NCBI GenBank assembly: GCA_021792315.1
Contig: JAJYUX010000037.1
Coordinates: forward strand, 1-14,837
Source of the DNA: an archaeon
GTDB taxonomy: Archaea > Thermoproteota > Nitrososphaeria > Nitrososphaerales > CADDZS01
Length of the DNA: 14,837 bases
Reading direction: 5' to 3'
Shown here: positions 6,485-12,713 of the stretch, piece by piece
Numbering within the stretch: position 1 is the first letter of the stretch
Layout: every line of letters begins with the position of its first letter
Notes under the pieces: model-generated
Database searches by the model: none
What the model saw: the letters and a program-made list of their open reading frames with translations, nothing else
Told to the model about the DNA's origin: nothing
Program-made: the position numbers and the translations under genes

Positions 6485-7546
6485 ATGAAACGAGCCATCA
6501 GTCGAGCCCTTTCAGTTGCAGTTGTCGGTCTGGTTATTGTCGTCGCGTTCCTTGGTTACGGACTAAGTTACTTGAGCCGCCCTAGTCCTTCTACAGTTAC
6601 TCTAACAGCAAGCGGAACGCCTTCTACTGTCACCGTCATTTCAGTCGAAACTCCGTCAAACTGTGGTCTTGCCTGTTCTACGACTTCCCCTACGACGAGC
6701 GTATATCAGAGTGCCAGCTCAACCAATGGTCTCCGACTAGATCTCTCGGTGGCTCCTTCAAATGGCTCCGTTGGAACTTGGGTGATAAGCGTGGACGAGT
6801 TTAACACCCTCAACTCTGTCAACAACGTGTCCATTGCAAACAACTGGTTATATCCTGAATCCTACGAGCTGAACCCGTACAACCCATGCGGTCTTCTGGG
6901 TACTGTAGGAGTTGGAATTTTTCAAGGATACTATGGCATGAACAACTACACCGAGGCGAGAGCCCTTGCTTTGTACAATACTTCTCTTGTATACATGTGC
7001 GTGACTACAGTGAGCGTTCCGAATGCTCACTATTCCATAAGGCCGGACAGCAATATAGCCACCGTGCTTTATCCAGGCAGCATATTTAGCAACACGAACA
7101 CAACTCTATCGCTTTCATTTTCAGCGAATGGGTATTGGACGGGTGGAGATGGCAGCCAAGCACCCGCCATGTTTGACAAGTTTGTGCCGGGAATCTATAC
7201 TGTTTTGGCGGCGGATGAATGGGGAAAGGTTGTTCTCGTGCACATTGATGTTGATCCTAATGGCTTGATAATAGGAACGAGTACGTCAACTGCATCCGTG
7301 CCTTCCCAATCATCGACTGATTTGGTTTGCGTCACGACGAATTACCAGGTTCTGGGCATAGAGTCGATCACCGTTCAGAACGGAACGACCACAACCCTGC
7401 CCTTTCGTACTACGACAACTTCTGCCGTAGAGAGTACAGTCACAACCACAACAAATGTCACCGAGAGCGTTAGCTATGTTACCGCAACCACCAGTTATTC
7501 TCCGCCAAGTAGCTGGACAGTAGTGGAGTGCACCTACGTGAAGTGA
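6485..7546 (+). CDS. Surface protein of the D-x-WG paralogue family with extended Thr-rich tail (copy 3)
   Basis: 353 residues from the ATG at 6485, 8 bases after the previous stop; an in-frame GTG at 6455 would overlap that gene and was not chosen. The N-terminus MKRAISRALSVAVVGLVIVV is an anchor or pilin-like helix. The exterior domain carries N-G-L-R-L-D-L, N-V-S-I-A-N-N-W, N-P-C-G, Y-N-T-S-L, R-P-D-S-N-I-A-T and P-G-I-Y-T-V-L-A-A-D-E-W-G-K-V-V-L-V-H. Unlike copies 1 and 2, about 95 residues follow: a cysteine (LVCVTTNY), E-S-I-T-V-Q-N-G-T-T-T-T, a long Thr/Ser stretch and a final E-C-T-Y-V-K. The same tail plan recurs in the 7649-8431 protein. Many N-glycosylation sequons. Function unknown. 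Confidence 0.75.
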   Translation: MKRAISRALSVAVVGLVIVVAFLGYGLSYLSRPSPSTVTLTASGTPSTVTVISVETPSNCGLACSTTSPTTSVYQSASSTNGLRLDLSVAPSNGSVGTWVISVDEFNTLNSVNNVSIANNWLYPESYELNPYNPCGLLGTVGVGIFQGYYGMNNYTEARALALYNTSLVYMCVTTVSVPNAHYSIRPDSNIATVLYPGSIFSNTNTTLSLSFSANGYWTGGDGSQAPAMFDKFVPGIYTVLAADEWGKVVLVHIDVDPNGLIIGTSTSTASVPSQSSTDLVCVTTNYQVLGIESITVQNGTTTTLPFRTTTTSAVESTVTTTTNVTESVSYVTATTSYSPPSSWTVVECTYVK

Positions 7547-7572
7547 TGAGACCGCATTGCTTTACATCTGGT

Positions 7573-7618
7573 TGTTCTAGATTTCAGAACAAGTGTCCTT
7601 TTGAGTAGTCGTAAATAG
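7573..7618 (+). promoter_or_regulatory. Cluster operator and promoter for the 7649-8431 gene
   Basis: TGTTCT-agatttc-AGAACA (7573-7591), 11 bases, GAGTAGT (7603-7609), then GTAAATAG. Half-sites, 7-base spacer, 11-base gap and GAGTAGT are all identical in form to the central promoter at 5601-5637, although the spacer bases differ. The start codon lies 46 bases from the GAGTAGT element. Confidence 0.7.
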
Positions 7619-7648
7619 TTCCGAACTATCCTCGGTAATATCCAAGCC

Positions 7649-8431
7649 TTGATCAGAGCGAGTAGAGCTATTTCCCTAGGTGTGTCTGCGATTATTGTAA
7701 TTGCTATTACAGTAGTCGTGGGATTCGGAGCCTTTCTCAGTACGCTATCACTTTCTCAGGTAGGCGAAACATCTTCACAAGTTTCCAATTCACTACCAGT
7801 CTCATCAGTCAGCTACTCGACTTCAGGCCAGCCTAACTCTCCTTCCAGCTGCATGGATGTTGCTGGGGGACAGGGAGAAGGCTACTTTCTGACAATCTAT
7901 CTGCCCACACATACGTCTGTTGGAGATTCAATCTGCATCGAATCCAGCATCAAGAATGTTGCGAACCAAAGTGTCAACCTAGTTCCCTTTGAGCAGATAA
8001 TCAACATCACAGATCAGAGCGGCGAACAGGCTTTCTCCGCTGCGTGCATGATTTTGCAGCCAAACCCAACGTTCGGGCCGGGCACCAGTTCTTCTTGCAC
8101 ATCTGAATGGAATACCGGCAATCCCCTGAAGAATGGCACACTGCCGCAGGCCGGCAGGTACAATGTTTTTGTGAGCGTTGAATTTTGGTCAGGAAATTCA
8201 TCGTCTTCGTCCGTTCATCCCCTGTATACTTTCAAGGATCAGGCGATAATTGACCTGCTTCCGCTATCATACACAAGGACGATAATTTGCAGCGTCGGCT
8301 ACGCCACTGTAACGGAGAGCGTGATTGTCAATAACAATTCCACAACGACCGTCGGTTCGACGAATCTTCCGCCGCCTCCACCCGGGGATACAACAGTATA
8401 CCTTGGATCTTGCTATATCTCAGGGCCATGA
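7649..8431 (+). CDS. Pilin-like anchored surface protein with Ig-like domain and Cys-bracketed tail
   Basis: 260 residues, TTG start (MIRASRAISLGVSAIIVIAI...). R-A-I-S-L-G followed by a helix ending V-G-F-G-A-F-L resembles archaeal type IV pilin N-termini. A beta-sandwich-like domain follows (about 75-205: Y-F-L-T-I-Y-L, V-G-D-S-I-C-I, N-V-A-N-Q-S-V-N-L, A-A-C-M, S-C-T-S-E-W-N, A-G-R-Y-N-V-F-V), with cysteine pairs likely to form disulphides. The order of N-terminal strands recalls the D-x-WG family, but the D-x-W-G ending is absent. The tail I-C-S-V-G-Y ... N-N-S-T-T-T ... G-S-C-Y matches the 6485-7546 tail plan. It has its own promoter. Function unknown. Confidence 0.7.
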   Translation: MIRASRAISLGVSAIIVIAITVVVGFGAFLSTLSLSQVGETSSQVSNSLPVSSVSYSTSGQPNSPSSCMDVAGGQGEGYFLTIYLPTHTSVGDSICIESSIKNVANQSVNLVPFEQIINITDQSGEQAFSAACMILQPNPTFGPGTSSSCTSEWNTGNPLKNGTLPQAGRYNVFVSVEFWSGNSSSSSVHPLYTFKDQAIIDLLPLSYTRTIICSVGYATVTESVIVNNNSTTTVGSTNLPPPPPGDTTVYLGSCYISGP

Positions 8432-8485
8432 AATTCTCATCTTGCTCAAAGGCCAGCGAATCAATAGAGGACATGCATCCAAGCT

Positions 8486-8767
8486 ATGAAGCGGAAGGGA
8501 GTTCTCGCAGCGATCTTTCTTATCGCAGGTGTCGCACTGATGACTGCAGGATCATTTGAACTGTATGAAGCGTTTCATGACTGTCCTCTCCCCGACGACT
8601 GCGGGAAGCTCAATGGAACAACTACAATCACTTGCACGATAATGTGTCCTACGAGTCCAAACCCTGATGGACTCCAACTGGGAGCATCTCTATTGCTTGT
8701 GGGATTGATCTCGCTGGCAACCGGAACAGTTCTACTCATTCGCTCGCCAAATAGAGTCGGAGAATAA
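8486..8767 (+). CDS. Small two-helix membrane protein (plus arm)
   Basis: 93 residues: MKRKG start, helix about 6-26, an outer loop with four cysteines (HDCPLPDDCG; TCTIMCP), second helix about 65-84, and the end IRSPNRVGE. The plan is the same as the 70-residue protein at 3100-3312 (basic start with G5, helix, Tyr then Cys loop, helix, R-S/N-P), so they may be distant paralogues closing each arm of the cluster. It lies 54 bases after the 7649-8431 gene with no visible promoter of its own, so co-transcription is likely. Function unknown. Confidence 0.65.
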   Translation: MKRKGVLAAIFLIAGVALMTAGSFELYEAFHDCPLPDDCGKLNGTTTITCTIMCPTSPNPDGLQLGASLLLVGLISLATGTVLLIRSPNRVGE

Positions 8768-8851
8768 TTTATGCAGGCTAGAGGCAGTACTGCTCGAATT
8801 CTTCTTTCAGTTTTCTGAGACGTCGATTCATAGCTTTGGTTGATTCTTACG

Positions 8852-8890
8852 AAGGAGGAATAAAAGCTCCTTTGGTTCATTCGATTTTTT
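8852..8890 (+). terminator. Possible terminator after the plus arm
   Basis: AAGGAG (8852-8857) and CTCCTT (8867-8872) can pair around a 9-base loop, followed by T-rich sequence with a six-T run at 8885-8890. It is placed where the plus-arm transcript should end, about 85 bases after its last stop codon. Confidence 0.35.
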
Positions 8891-8932
8891 GATCCTTTTC
8901 TCAGTTTACTCTTTTCTATTCCTATTGTTTAA

Positions 8933-9112
8933 TCAATTCGTCCCTAGGGTACGTGAAAACAAGGGAGCTGAAGGAGCTTTTGTTAACTCCTGTCGAGTCA
9001 GATCCTTCAAGACCGATTTCCCTCGTAACTTGAAGGCAAGAACTGGCTTCGCCTTGAACTTGCGTGACCATTCAACTAGTCTTCGGAGCTCAGTATCTGA
9101 GAGATAGCAGGA
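8933..9112 (-). pseudogene. Hjc-like Holliday junction resolvase, C-terminal fragment
   Basis: Directly after the recombinase stop codon, and in the same frame, 59 codons read Y-L-S-D-T-E-L-R-R-L-V-E-W-S-R-K-F-K-A-K, then P-V-L-A-F-K-L-R-G-K and on to a TGA at 8935-8933. This resembles the C-terminal part of archaeal Hjc, where a helix of the type RLIEFSRRFG is followed by PVLAVKF. The N-terminal half with the catalytic E, D and E-x-K residues is absent, and no start codon precedes the conserved part. It is therefore probably a remnant left by recombination, or less likely a stop-codon-separated extension of the recombinase. The match is recalled from family knowledge, not computed. Confidence 0.5.
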
Positions 9113-9970
9113 TCAGGATAAGACAGTCAATCCTGCCTTGTCGTAGCGAGGTTTCATTTTCTCTGGTCTAAAGTCAGAGTAATGACGTGCTAGAACCGAC
9201 TTTGGCGTCCGGCCGCAGAAGAAATCGATGTATCTTTCCGCGAGACCTCTTTCAGACATCTCTTCAGCAAACCACTCTCGTAGAGATTGCGGAGTAATCT
9301 GAGTCTCGCCATCACATGTTTTCCTATAAATGGTCTCTACTGTCGAATTTGCGATGTGTCCTGTCTCAGGAGTGTTATAGTCGTTAGCTTGGATGCCTTT
9401 AAACACGAACGGGTTGGAATCCTGCCTTGTGGAAAGATATTCCGTCAGAACTCTTTCCGACTCCTCGTTGTAGTAAGAATAGAAAGACCGCTTCGTCGAT
9501 TCGGTCTGATGAACTCCTTGCGGAACTATCCGCCTGTTTTGGAATTCTATATCCGAACGCCTCAACCCCAAGACCTCGCTCAGTCTGAGTCCAGAGCTTG
9601 CAAGAAGTAGAAAAAGGGCCCTGTCACGTGGGCGGGTCAGGCGGTGATAGAACGAGTCTAATTCTGATTTCGTTGGGATCGAGGGAAAGGATGGCGGCGG
9701 CCTTGGTAGTTTGAAAGTTTCAATCAAATCCTTGCGGTCTCTGCTTTGATAGAACACGCGAATAGCCTTCAACCGATTCAAGTATCGGTAGATGCTCACT
9801 TCTGGCTTCGAGTATTGCGAAAGAAACGACCGGATGGTCTGCTTTGAATACAGATCGACCTTGTTTGTCCTGACGTATCCCAGAAATTCTTTCAAGCGGC
9901 CAACCTTATCATAGACAGTCCTTTTCGCAGAATGACGGTCAACCTCAAGATAGCTCTTGAATTCCTCCAA
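9113..9970 (-). CDS. Tyrosine recombinase / integrase (XerA or archaeal integrase type)
   Basis: 285 residues. An N-terminal SAM-like core-binding region (about 1-90) precedes the catalytic domain, which shows R129 in SSGLRLSEVLGL, K160 in the beta-hairpin (TESTKRSF), Q228-S-L-R231 in place of H-x-x-R, G253-R254 in place of G-H, and the nucleophile Y264 in ARHYSDF. It cuts and rejoins DNA through a Tyr-linked intermediate; whether it integrates an element or resolves dimers is not shown. The TTG at 9970 is the only usable start in frame, but the frame stays open well upstream with a protein-like stretch (ITLDEAEESKVLEEF). Another frame offers GTG starts at 10061 and 10043 behind a TATA box, so a one-base frameshift near 10000 is possible. 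It sits at the border with the conserved chromosomal block. Confidence 0.82.
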   Translation of the reverse strand: MEEFKSYLEVDRHSAKRTVYDKVGRLKEFLGYVRTNKVDLYSKQTIRSFLSQYSKPEVSIYRYLNRLKAIRVFYQSRDRKDLIETFKLPRPPPSFPSIPTKSELDSFYHRLTRPRDRALFLLLASSGLRLSEVLGLRRSDIEFQNRRIVPQGVHQTESTKRSFYSYYNEESERVLTEYLSTRQDSNPFVFKGIQANDYNTPETGHIANSTVETIYRKTCDGETQITPQSLREWFAEEMSERGLAERYIDFFCGRTPKSVLARHYSDFRPEKMKPRYDKAGLTVLS

Positions 9971-10063
9971 AACCTTGGATTCTTCTGCCTCGTCGAGCGT
10001 GATTTGGTTTTGCCCTTGCCTCGTGAGGTGGCGGTGCTGGCACCTTCTTCTTTCTAGTCACAA

Positions 10064-10076
10064 ACCCTATATGCAA
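10064..10076. promoter_or_regulatory. TATA box between the recombinase and the DUF1512 gene
   Basis: CCCTATATGCAAA, with a TATATGC core at 10068-10074. It places the plus-strand start of transcription near 10097, about 19 bases before the TTG of the DUF1512 gene. Read leftward (GCATATAGGG) it could also serve the recombinase, with transcription starting near 10044. Confidence 0.45.
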
Positions 10077-10115
10077 AATTGAACAAGCGTTTTCGCCTAG
10101 GAAGTTTCAGAATAG

Positions 10116-11228
10116 TTGTCAAGTCTCCTTGGAGGTCCCACCAGCTACATTGGCACCTTGATCTACGTGTTTCTCTTCGTCGGTTCTACTTTTCTTTTCC
10201 TGTTCTGGGGGCCGAGGATGCAGGTATACACTGTTTTGCGCGAAGTAAAGGGAAGCATGGAGAAGCTTGGAGGACTGCGAGAGAAGAGCAAGAAAGCAGC
10301 TTTCGACTATCTAACAGTGAACTGCAAAGCGCCAAAAGAAGTTGCCCAAAGACTAGACCAGACTCTCGAATATTTCACCATCATGCCAGTTGATATGGAT
10401 CCGAGTGGACTCGTGGGCAAGGTGGAACACGTGGTCAGATTGCAGGATGACAGAATTAGAGATGAAATCAAGAGAATGGTTCCTCAGGCGGACACTGTGC
10501 AGCTGAGCGTCGCTCAGAACATCCTCGAAGTTGCAACTAGCTTAAATCAAGTGTTCAAAATCGTTCGCCACTTTTACATCCAAGGGCAGAAGACCAAGAG
10601 TTACTTCATTCTAGTCCAGCTTCAGATGATTATGCCTATGCTTCTCCAAGAAGCCGACGCACTGGTAAGTGCGATCGACGCATTCAAGGACGCACAGCCA
10701 ATAGGCGACGGACTTGGGCCAATGGTAGCTGGCAAATTCATGTATGGCAAGGACAAGATCGCTATCGAGCGAGAAACGGTTTATGCGAAGACTGAATATA
10801 AGGGCAGAAACCTCATTGTAATGAAGGCAGAAGGGCCTCTTGGCAGTGTTGGCAAGCCACATATTGGAGTGGAGAAGCTCCTGAGCGATCCGAGTATGAA
10901 ATTCAACTCTTTGATCATGGTTGACGCTGCGTTGAAACTCGAAGGCGAGAACACTGGAGAGATCGCCGAGGGAATAGGGGCGGCGATTGGAGGAATAGGC
11001 GTCGAGAAATTCAGAATCGAAAAGGCATCCGTAGATGCAAACATACCGATGTATGCCGTCGTGGTGAAGCAATCACTGATAGATGCGATTTCGGTCATGA
11101 AGAAGGAAATAGCTGAAGCCTCTGACAAAGCTGTGGCCGTGGTTCAAAGAATCATCGAGGAAAAGACAAACGAAGGTGATACCGTGCTAATCATAGGTGT
11201 TGGTAACTCGCTTGGTGTCGCGCAATAA
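10116..11228 (+). CDS. DUF1512-family membrane-anchored protein
   Basis: 370 residues, recognised as the archaeal DUF1512 family, whose function is not known. One membrane helix near the N-terminus (about 10-33, YIGTLIYVFLFVGSTFLFLF) is followed by a soluble, helix-rich part and a C-terminal half with Gly-rich turns (GEGIGAAIGGIGVEKF is close to the actual A-E-G-I-G-A-A-I-G-G-I-G-V stretch at about 284-296) and the end VLIIGVGNSLGVAQ. The TTG at 10116 is used; TAG immediately precedes it in frame, and AGGAAG lies about 12 bases upstream. The length fits the family. The zinc-ribbon gene starts 12 bases after its stop, so both are probably co-transcribed and functionally linked. Confidence 0.8.
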   Translation: MSSLLGGPTSYIGTLIYVFLFVGSTFLFLFWGPRMQVYTVLREVKGSMEKLGGLREKSKKAAFDYLTVNCKAPKEVAQRLDQTLEYFTIMPVDMDPSGLVGKVEHVVRLQDDRIRDEIKRMVPQADTVQLSVAQNILEVATSLNQVFKIVRHFYIQGQKTKSYFILVQLQMIMPMLLQEADALVSAIDAFKDAQPIGDGLGPMVAGKFMYGKDKIAIERETVYAKTEYKGRNLIVMKAEGPLGSVGKPHIGVEKLLSDPSMKFNSLIMVDAALKLEGENTGEIAEGIGAAIGGIGVEKFRIEKASVDANIPMYAVVVKQSLIDAISVMKKEIAEASDKAVAVVQRIIEEKTNEGDTVLIIGVGNSLGVAQ

Positions 11229-11240
11229 GGTGGGAAGTTA

Positions 11241-11444
11241 ATGGCTCAGATGTTTCCTTCAATTGGCGAAAGAAAGCAGAACATGCAAGTGTTCACGATC
11301 GAAGACTGCCCGAGCTGTAACACAAAGTCAAAGCGCGCTTTCAAAATAGGAGATTATGTTTACAAGGAGGGTTCCGAATGCTCCAAGTGTCATGCGAAGA
11401 CGCTGATAACTATGATCTATGCCGAACAGATGCAGGTTAAGTGA
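11241..11444 (+). CDS. Small zinc-ribbon protein
   Basis: 67 residues with two Cys pairs, C-P-S-C (about 25-28) and C-S-K-C (about 47-50), separated by about 18 residues: one zinc-ribbon knuckle pair. ATG preceded by GGTGGGAAG, a fair ribosome site, 12 bases after the DUF1512 stop. Its last 8 bases overlap the 3' end of the converging methionine aminopeptidase gene. Such ribbons often bind nucleic acid or act as subunit adaptors; the role here is unknown. The tight spacing suggests it works with the DUF1512 protein. Confidence 0.75.
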   Translation: MAQMFPSIGERKQNMQVFTIEDCPSCNTKSKRAFKIGDYVYKEGSECSKCHAKTLITMIYAEQMQVK

Positions 11445-12336
11445 GAATTACAAACCCTGTTGGGGTTACAGCGATCGTATGCTCAGCTTGGGCTACAGGG
11501 CAGCCTTTCTCTTCCACCAAGACCGGATATGATCTGATAAGTTTCATTTCGATGAGCTTTGGCACTATTTCATGCAGCTTACTTTTCTCGAATTCCTCCA
11601 CAAACCATCTTGCTGCGAATGGCAGACTCCTGCACTTTTTCCAAACCAAATCAAGAAACCTGTTTAGTTCTTGATCCTTTGTGTTCTTCCGAGCAACTAG
11701 TCCGTAAATGTTCTTACTTGAACCTTCAACAACAATACCGCTACCTGCTTGGGTTGTGAAGAAAGGCTCCACTGCATAAGCCTTATCCTGTTTGAATGAA
11801 GATGGAGATTGTGACCAGACGTTAGGGACAGAGGTACCAGCATGGACAACATACTGCTCCAACGCGTGTCCTGATAGATTCGCGATGGGAAGATATCCTC
11901 TCTTGTGGGCGTAGCTCTCAACGGCCCTTCCAACGTCACTCGTCCGGGCTCCGGACCTAACCACTTTGAGTGCTTCTAATAAAGCGCTCTTCGTAGCTTC
12001 TGTCATGTCCAGGAGTTCTTCGTTGTAACAAAGCGTGACCGCTGTATCTGCTATGTACCCTTCCATGTGCACTCCGATATCAATCTTAAGCAACGCTCTT
12101 TCAGGGACAGTGCTTGGATCATCAACTTCAGCCGTGTAGTGGGCTGCTGTCTCATTCGCGCACACATTGCATGGGAAAGCCGGTTGACCTCCTCGCTTCC
12201 TTATCTCTCCCTCAACAAACTCACATATCTCGACGTATGTTTTGCCCTCCCAGTTTCGCATTTCCACCTCTCGCTTTATCTCTCTAGAAATCTCTCCTGC
12301 TCTCAGGTAGTTCCGATTTATTGAGGTAACAGACAT
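11437..12336 (-). CDS. map: Methionine aminopeptidase, type II archaeal
   Basis: Removes the initiator methionine from nascent proteins, using two divalent metals in a pita-bread fold. With the ATG at 12336 the protein is 299 residues, the usual archaeal length, and the ligands fall where expected: H66, D86 (KIDIGVH), D97 (YIADTAV), H157 (SGHALEQY), E190 (YAVEPF) and E285 (AEHTIAV). An in-frame GTG at 12384 would add 16 residues (MECIKCQSGESISFEK), but it lies upstream of the likely start of transcription set by the TATA at 12369-12376, so 12336 is preferred. It converges on, and overlaps by 8 bases, the zinc-ribbon gene. Confidence 0.92.
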   Translation of the reverse strand: MSVTSINRNYLRAGEISREIKREVEMRNWEGKTYVEICEFVEGEIRKRGGQPAFPCNVCANETAAHYTAEVDDPSTVPERALLKIDIGVHMEGYIADTAVTLCYNEELLDMTEATKSALLEALKVVRSGARTSDVGRAVESYAHKRGYLPIANLSGHALEQYVVHAGTSVPNVWSQSPSSFKQDKAYAVEPFFTTQAGSGIVVEGSSKNIYGLVARKNTKDQELNRFLDLVWKKCRSLPFAARWFVEEFEKSKLHEIVPKLIEMKLIRSYPVLVEEKGCPVAQAEHTIAVTPTGFVILT

Positions 12337-12368
12337 TTTTTCAAACGAGATGGATTCTCCAGATTGAC

Positions 12369-12376
12369 ATTTAATA
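12369..12376. promoter_or_regulatory. TATA box for map (possibly bidirectional)
   Basis: ATTTAATA (minus strand TATTAAAT), 33-40 bases upstream of the map ATG at 12336, placing transcription start about 10 bases before that ATG. On the plus strand it lies about 28 bases before the ATG of the small frame at 12400. Confidence 0.45.
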
Positions 12377-12399
12377 CATTCCACCGATGAAGACAGACA

Positions 12400-12579
12400 A
12401 TGCTATCCACGCGGTCAAGCAATGCTAAAGTGACTAGCGGGGTTACAGCAGTTAAAGGCAGAGTTTTGCAAATTGAAGAAGATTGCCTTTCAGGGACAAG
12501 GTCATTGTTCTTGCGTTCATTTGTTGTAGACATCGGTTATCGTGGTTTCAGCTGGTTTCAGACATTGCTGAGCTTGTAG
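12400..12579 (+). CDS. Possible 59-residue ORF in the map-coaD gap (doubtful)
   Basis: ATG at 12400, TAG at 12577-12579. The product (MLSTRSSNAKVTSGV..., with VLQIEEDCLSGTR in the middle) reads moderately like protein and would be leaderless behind the TATA at 12369-12376. There is no known family, no ribosome site and no operon partner, so chance is quite possible. The rest of the map-coaD gap (12580-12713) holds a pyrimidine-rich run at 12629-12651 and no other feature I can support. Confidence 0.2.
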   Translation: MLSTRSSNAKVTSGVTAVKGRVLQIEEDCLSGTRSLFLRSFVVDIGYRGFSWFQTLLSL

Positions 12580-12713
12580 AGCTCTTTTCAAACTCTTCTT
12601 CTTATAGCTACGCACATTTGCAGATCGGATTCTTTTTCCTTTTTTTCTCTGAAGAAGACAAGATGATTTGAGATAGAGAAAACGCAACCAACTTCCACTA
12701 GAACCCTTTAATT

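Noticed and set aside
8810..8840. Minus-strand mini-ORF of 17 codons (MNRRLRKLKEEFEQYCL)
   Set aside because: Too short and without a ribosome site, promoter or context.
8941..8990. Inverted repeat around GGGAGCTGAAGGAGC as a terminator or att site
   Set aside because: The arms need two wobble pairs and it lies inside the Hjc-like coding frame; no second copy was found.
8889..9107. Plus-strand ORF of 72 codons after the surface cluster
   Set aside because: It is antisense to the Hjc-like fragment, and its composition is low in protein character.
12500..12530. TGTTCT upstream of coaD and another near 13542 as further operator copies
   Set aside because: Neither has a second half-site at 7 bases nor GAGTAGT at the required distance.
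12318..12533. Minus-strand ORF of 71 codons upstream of map
   Set aside because: It overlaps the map start in another frame, with no motif and no sensible promoter placement.
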